Shown here one piece after another: positions 54,201-60,200 of a stretch of DNA of 64,000 nt. The notes beneath the pieces are model-generated. The model saw only the letters and a program-made list of their open reading frames with translations. It ran no database searches and was not told the DNA's origin. The first letter of the stretch is position 1, and each line of letters opens with the position of its first letter. Origin of the DNA: Symsagittifera roscoffensis (lineage: Eukaryota > Xenacoelomorpha > Acoela > Convolutidae); assembly GCF_963678635.1 (NCBI RefSeq), contig NC_087063.1, forward strand, positions 41,740,759 to 41,804,758, written 5' to 3'. The translations under genes and the position numbers were made by a program.

Positions 54201-57200
54201 GCGTTGCTGAACTGTCTTGTTGCTAGAATTAAGTTCGAACTATTTTCAATTTTCTTAAATTTCAGTTTCAATTTTTATTTAGAACCAAACGCGCCGGACA
54301 CTCTGGTCCAGACTGCTTGTACGGATACTTCGATCAATATGACCTGGGTGAGTGGCTCTCCAGGCACCACTGGGTTCGACGTCTACAGCGGGGCTTTGTC
54401 TGCCTTCGTCGCAGACCAGACATCTCCATACGCTGAGGGCAGTCTGACTGCACACTCAAGTTACTCTTACTACGTCAAGGGATACAAGAGCTGCACCGGA
54501 ACACCGGCTGAGAAACTGTACGGGGATGATTCAGTTTCACACACTGTCTATACAGGTAGAGTTAAGGCTATGCAATGCTGTTTTTCCACTTGCAACAATT
54601 TTCTTTCTCCAATTTACCTTACTTAGAAATGTGTTTAACGTTTCAGCGCCTGGTGCTGCAACAATCACTGTAGTCGAAAGTCTCGAAGATTCAATCAACA
54701 TCTCATATGCTTTGAGTCCAGACGTCGATCCAGACAAATGGATGCTGACATACCAGAAACTCGCGGGACCTCTCACTCCTGTGCCGGACAAGGTGGGAAC
54801 GGACAAGCAGCACCTGTTCGCCACTCTGGACTCTTGTAGCCAATATACGATCACAGTTGCGGGCAAGGAGGAGTCGGGAGACGTGGACTGCATCGCCACC
54901 CCCACTTCTGAGAACCATTTTACTGGTAAGCTGACTTAAAGAAACAATGATACTCCTGCATTAAAAGTGGGTTGCGCAAACAGCAATTTTAACAAAAGAT
55001 TGAATGGCTGTAGAACCTCTTGGATCCAAATCCATGAACTACATGAGATTAAGGTTAACGACTGTAAATTCTACTGTGAAGGTAAAAGACAACATTTGAA
55101 ATCTTTCTTTTTATAAAACCTCAAAAATTTGATATAAACAAAGACTTCTTTGCTGCAGCTCCTAAAATCATAAATGCTGCGGGAGTGTCTCAATCAGCAG
55201 TGACTACTACTGGATTCAAGATCGGAACCCTCGATACCACTGACTCTTCTGCTTGGCAGAGTGTGACTGCAACTGCCACCTCAAATGACCCCGTCTGTAC
55301 CCTTACAGAGACGGAAACAGTTGCCTACAGTGTGGGGGCTGAACTGACTTTTGCCTCTTTGCAACCAGGCTGTCCCTATAATATATCCTTTCAATCTAGC
55401 TGTGGGACACACAATTCAGCATCCGCACCTCAAGCAATTTACTGCACAAGTAAAAATGCTCTTTATCTGCTACAATCTTTGCAAAGACCGAACATTTTTT
55501 TAAATGTTTTTTGCATTTTACTGAAAATGCCGCTTCTTGCAAAAATGTCGAAAACTTGTTTCAATTTCAGTTTTCTTGTACGCATAAACATTTTACATGG
55601 GTTGCCCAAATAAGTTGAATCAAATGCCAATTTAGTTTCAGCCGTCTGACCCAATTTGTATCAAAAATTTTGAAACGTTTAATCTGATTTCCATCATTCT
55701 GGATCAAAAATTGCATTGATAGTTTTGAAAGACAGTATTTTCAGTTTAAAATCCTGTACGAATGTTTTAGAACCAGCGACAGTGGTTAACTTTGCGGCGC
55801 ATAATGTCACCAACGACTACATAGTGCTAACTTGGGACGACAACTCTCCCGCACCCGACGCGTACAAGGTGAAACGGAGCACAGACGCAGGATACACAGT
55901 GCACACAGACGTCTCCTCTCCCTTCCGATTCCCTACCCTGGATGACTCCACCGACTACACATTTGAGATCATCGCCTGCATCGACTGTGACGCCACCACA
56001 ACCCCCGTGGGTCTGTGCAGTGTCGCCGCGACAACCGCATCACAAACAGGCATGCACACTTATTTGTGAAGGAATTTAGAAAGTTTTTGATGAATATTGC
56101 GTAGTTCAATTAGAATCTGCTTCTTTTTTTTAGGACAGCCTTAAAAATACGACTGCTTGGCAAAATGCATAATTGATCCCTCATTTCTGAATGCCAATTT
56201 TTTATATACAGTCATACAACCGCGATGTTTAAGATACAACGCTGACGGATGTTGAATTTATCTTAAAAATCATGGTACTGTTCATCATAGAAATTGCATA
56301 AAATTTGAACGAGCTAACTTAGTTCTTTCTGAAAATAATACTTTTAGGTATCGATGTCAGCGCAGCGCCAGGTTTGAAAGCCCGTAGACGACACAGGCGC
56401 ACCTTATCTAGTAAATAAAACACCTCGCTTCTGTAGATTTGTGAATGCAAGCACCACTGTCCAGTTCTTCTGATTTTTGTTTATAGATTCTGAGTTCAAA
56501 TTAATTTGACTTTATTCATTTCTGCCTGCAGTATTTTTTAGCCAAACTGAGGGTTTTTGATAAGTGCAAACTTTGCCGATTTTTTAAACTTATTTATGTA
56601 GGCTTTTGAGAAATTTAAACGAGGTGAATTATTCTGCTTTCAAAATATTTGAAAAAATAAAGAATGAATTAGGTTCTTTGAAATAGTAGAACAACATAGT
56701 ACTTTAAATCAACAAAGGCACGCACTGTAATAAAGAGGATAAACAAAAGGTATACGTTATGCCATGCCCACTTAGAGTCTTGCCTCGGTTAAAATACAAA
56801 CAGAAGTATAAGCTATCATCCGCATTAGAATTTATAATTTAGTTTAGAGCTAAGTTAGAATCATCACTATATTTTTTATGACACAATATTGCACGCTGAA
56901 GACTATTTATTTTGCTACTCTTCAACGATGAGATTCTCTCAAAGTCGATCGAGAACCGAAAAAAAATTTAAGTTACAAGAAAACTACAAGAAATTGGAAG
57001 GTCAAAATTTCTGGCTGAAATTGCACCCAATGATGATGTTATCAAAAAATGGTTTTTTTTCATTTTTTCCTTCATCATACACGTTTTTCGGCTTCTTTGT
57101 TGTCGTATTTTTTTGTTGATTAAAACCGCGATAAGTTAAAATAAACTTTTTGGATTGTCAATTCAATTTTTGATTTGTATTTTTAATATCGATGCAAGTA

Positions 57201-60200
57201 GTTCGCTAATTTTTCGCGAAGGAATTCAAATCGCAAAAAATTTTGATAAGAATTGCGATATTTCGAAAACAAGAAGGAATTGGAAGGTGATATTTTCATA
57301 CTAGAACTGCAACTCAAAATGGGTTCCCTGATAGCATCAATTAAATGATTCTATAAGGCATAAGAATTAAAAACTAAAATCTAAAATGGATTAGTTCTGA
57401 GTTGCCCAATATTTATGTATCCCTAATTCTGTGCTCAAAATTGCTTTTATAAATTCAAAATTATTTCTTCAAAAAATCGATTCATTCAACTTTATTTCTG
57501 TTAAATTTTTGTTGTAATAAGGAACGATTGACCTGCTGGAGCTACATGAAAAAGTTTTTGCAACAAAAAATGGTTCAGAAAACTAGTGGAATGTATCTTA
57601 TTAACTGAACTTGATAAACAAAGCTCATGAGCGGTAACAATATTGTTCAGCTGAAATTTCATTGACACGCCATCATGTTTTTTGTATATCATTTTGATGA
57701 TTTTAAATTTTACTAAAAAAGCTGATTTTTTTTAAAGAAAAATCATTAAAAAATATATCAGGAGGCCGTTGAAATATTGGCTGTATTTAAGAAATGTAAT
57801 ACTTCATCGTCGCCCTTCTGCGTACACAAGTTTTCATTTTAGAAAGCAATCCAGAATAGTGTCCAAGTGTTGTTTGATTTTTGCAATGTGATGCGAGAAC
57901 ATTAAGTTTTTATCCACTTTTATATTCAAGTACTTACTGGAAAGATTAGTGTAAAACAGTTAATGATCAATAGCCACATGAAAATTGGAAGTTTTTGTAA
58001 GATATCCTAGTTTAGTTTATTTATTTTCATCAAAATTTGAAGTTAGAAATTAGCCAGTTGTTAGCACAGAAGATGTAAGATTGAGACTCGCCCAGTCCCA
58101 GTCTCAAAATACACGCGATAACATTATTGCAAAAATGAGAGTACCTCAGAGGCCCCCGTTTTATTGGTAATATCATTTTTTGTAAAAAATAAACAAGGAT
58201 AGCCGGTTATTGCGCAATAAGCATAGAATTTTCATACCAGTCTTAGACTAAAATATTAAAAAAGTGTTTTTCAATTGAATGTCTTTTTGCGTGGTTTGAT
58301 AAAACGATCTGATTGAAAAACTACAACTTAGGCATATTTGACAGTCTAAATAAAATAAACAAATGGGAATATCAGTTTTTGTTGAAAAAAATGACTAGAA
58401 CTACATTCCAAAAAGTCGTAGTAAATCAAAAAGTTTTTGGTTTTTAAAGTTTTTGGGGAAATTTGTTGGAACTTGTAAATATCGCGGAAATCACCGTTGA
58501 AAGGACTTTTTTATGATATATAATTTTTTGCAGTCCAATGATAAGTTGTGGTACCTGATGTGCGTGGGAAAAAAGTAAGACACACCCTAATACTAAGATC
58601 CTGCCAATTTTCAATGGTCAGAACAAAGCCGCGGTGGATTGAAGTTGAACCTTTTGGAACCTTTTGCTTATAGGTAACCAGCTGGATGAAGCACATTTCA
58701 TATAGATTGACCCAAAAGATTATCGACCCAAAGATTATAGCAAAGAACCTGGAAGCCATATAGTTCCAATTTATCAAGCATCATTTTGTTATCGACTGTA
58801 TAATTTAAAAACAAAAAAAAATAATACAGTTGGTTGGGCTTAATTTTTTCAAATTATTTACTGGACGCATTTAGGAGCAGGCGCGAATCTAGGAATTTCT
58901 CGACCTTTTTTTTCTAGGTCGACCAAATAGATTTTCCGAGCTCTCCAAACCACTATAAAGACCCTGTTTTGGTCAAAGTTTTTGCGCCGCAGGCAAAATT
59001 TTGAAAAACAGGCTAAAAATAGCGTTTTTAGGCACTTTTTGGAAAATTTCGACCAAAAAATCGCGTTATCTCAAAATAGTACAAAGGGGGGACCCTTTGG
59101 GTCGGCAGCGGGTCGAATCCCTGTAAGGAAGCGTCCGCCCCCCCCCCCCCCCCCCCCCGCCACCCCTAAATCCGCTACTGTTTAGGAGTATTTAGGCCAA
59201 AATTAATAATATTCATCTTTCTGCCAATTTTATGCAGTGGGAAGACTTCAGCATACTTGAATGGAGGGGGGAAATATAGCAGATAAGAAAAAATAATAGT
59301 TAAATAGATTAAATTTGGGGCAGTATTGTAGGGAGACACTGTAACAAAATGGCTGCTTATTTCGTCTATGCCTGAAGATTGCTTTGGCATCATGTTTTTA
59401 ATGACAATCAATACTTCTTTAAAAGTGCTGTTAGAGGGATAAAAGGACTGTGGAACAGACTCAACACTTATTATTGGACATACACTCGGATTTTGATCGT
59501 CAAGCTTTTCGTCAATTGAAAATGGCTCAGCCACTTTTTCTTTACAGCTACTCCTTGACTTTTCGAGTTTTTACCAAAAAGTTCGTTTATTAGCTTAAAA
59601 ACCTGTCTCGAGTCTCCGATACAATTATCAAACAATATTATCTCCAAAATTATTAATTTCTAGTAAATTTACTCTTTTTGTTCCTCTCCGCAACAAACCA
59701 ATTTTTTTGGCAATAACGCATTTTTTATTTTGACAAGTTATAGAGTTTATTTTTTTGATACAATTGATTTTTTAATTTGCTTGTTAAACGTTAAAACAAT
59801 ATGCATTTTAAAACTAATTTAAGCAAGTCAATTAGTACCAGCATTTTTGTAAACTGAAAAGAGTTAAAGTATATGACCTACTGCTTGATATTGAATGTAG
59901 GTGGCAGAAAACAAATATCAAAATCAAAGTTATCAAGTGTAAATTTTCATAATTTTTGTGTTTTGCCAAAAGATATCTGAGACAAATCAAACGGCACATT
60001 CAGGCTCGGAGTCTTCTGATATGAGCCAGTCGTATCAGCTGTTATTGAAAGTGAGAGAAGCCTGAAGCCCTTAAATTTCTTACTGGTTTTGTAGGTATCT
60101 GCGAATCAAACTATATGGTCAAAAAAGCGTAAAAATATTTAAATTTAAGTGTTTTTTAATGATTACATGCAAAATACTTTTTTTACTTTTGATCACCGGT

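Noticed and set aside
56050-56066. GT donor at 56066 for exon 38
   Set aside because: Gives phase 2, incompatible with the phase 1 acceptors downstream.
58511-58777. 88-codon minus-strand open frame
   Set aside because: No motif recognised and no supporting context; likely chance.
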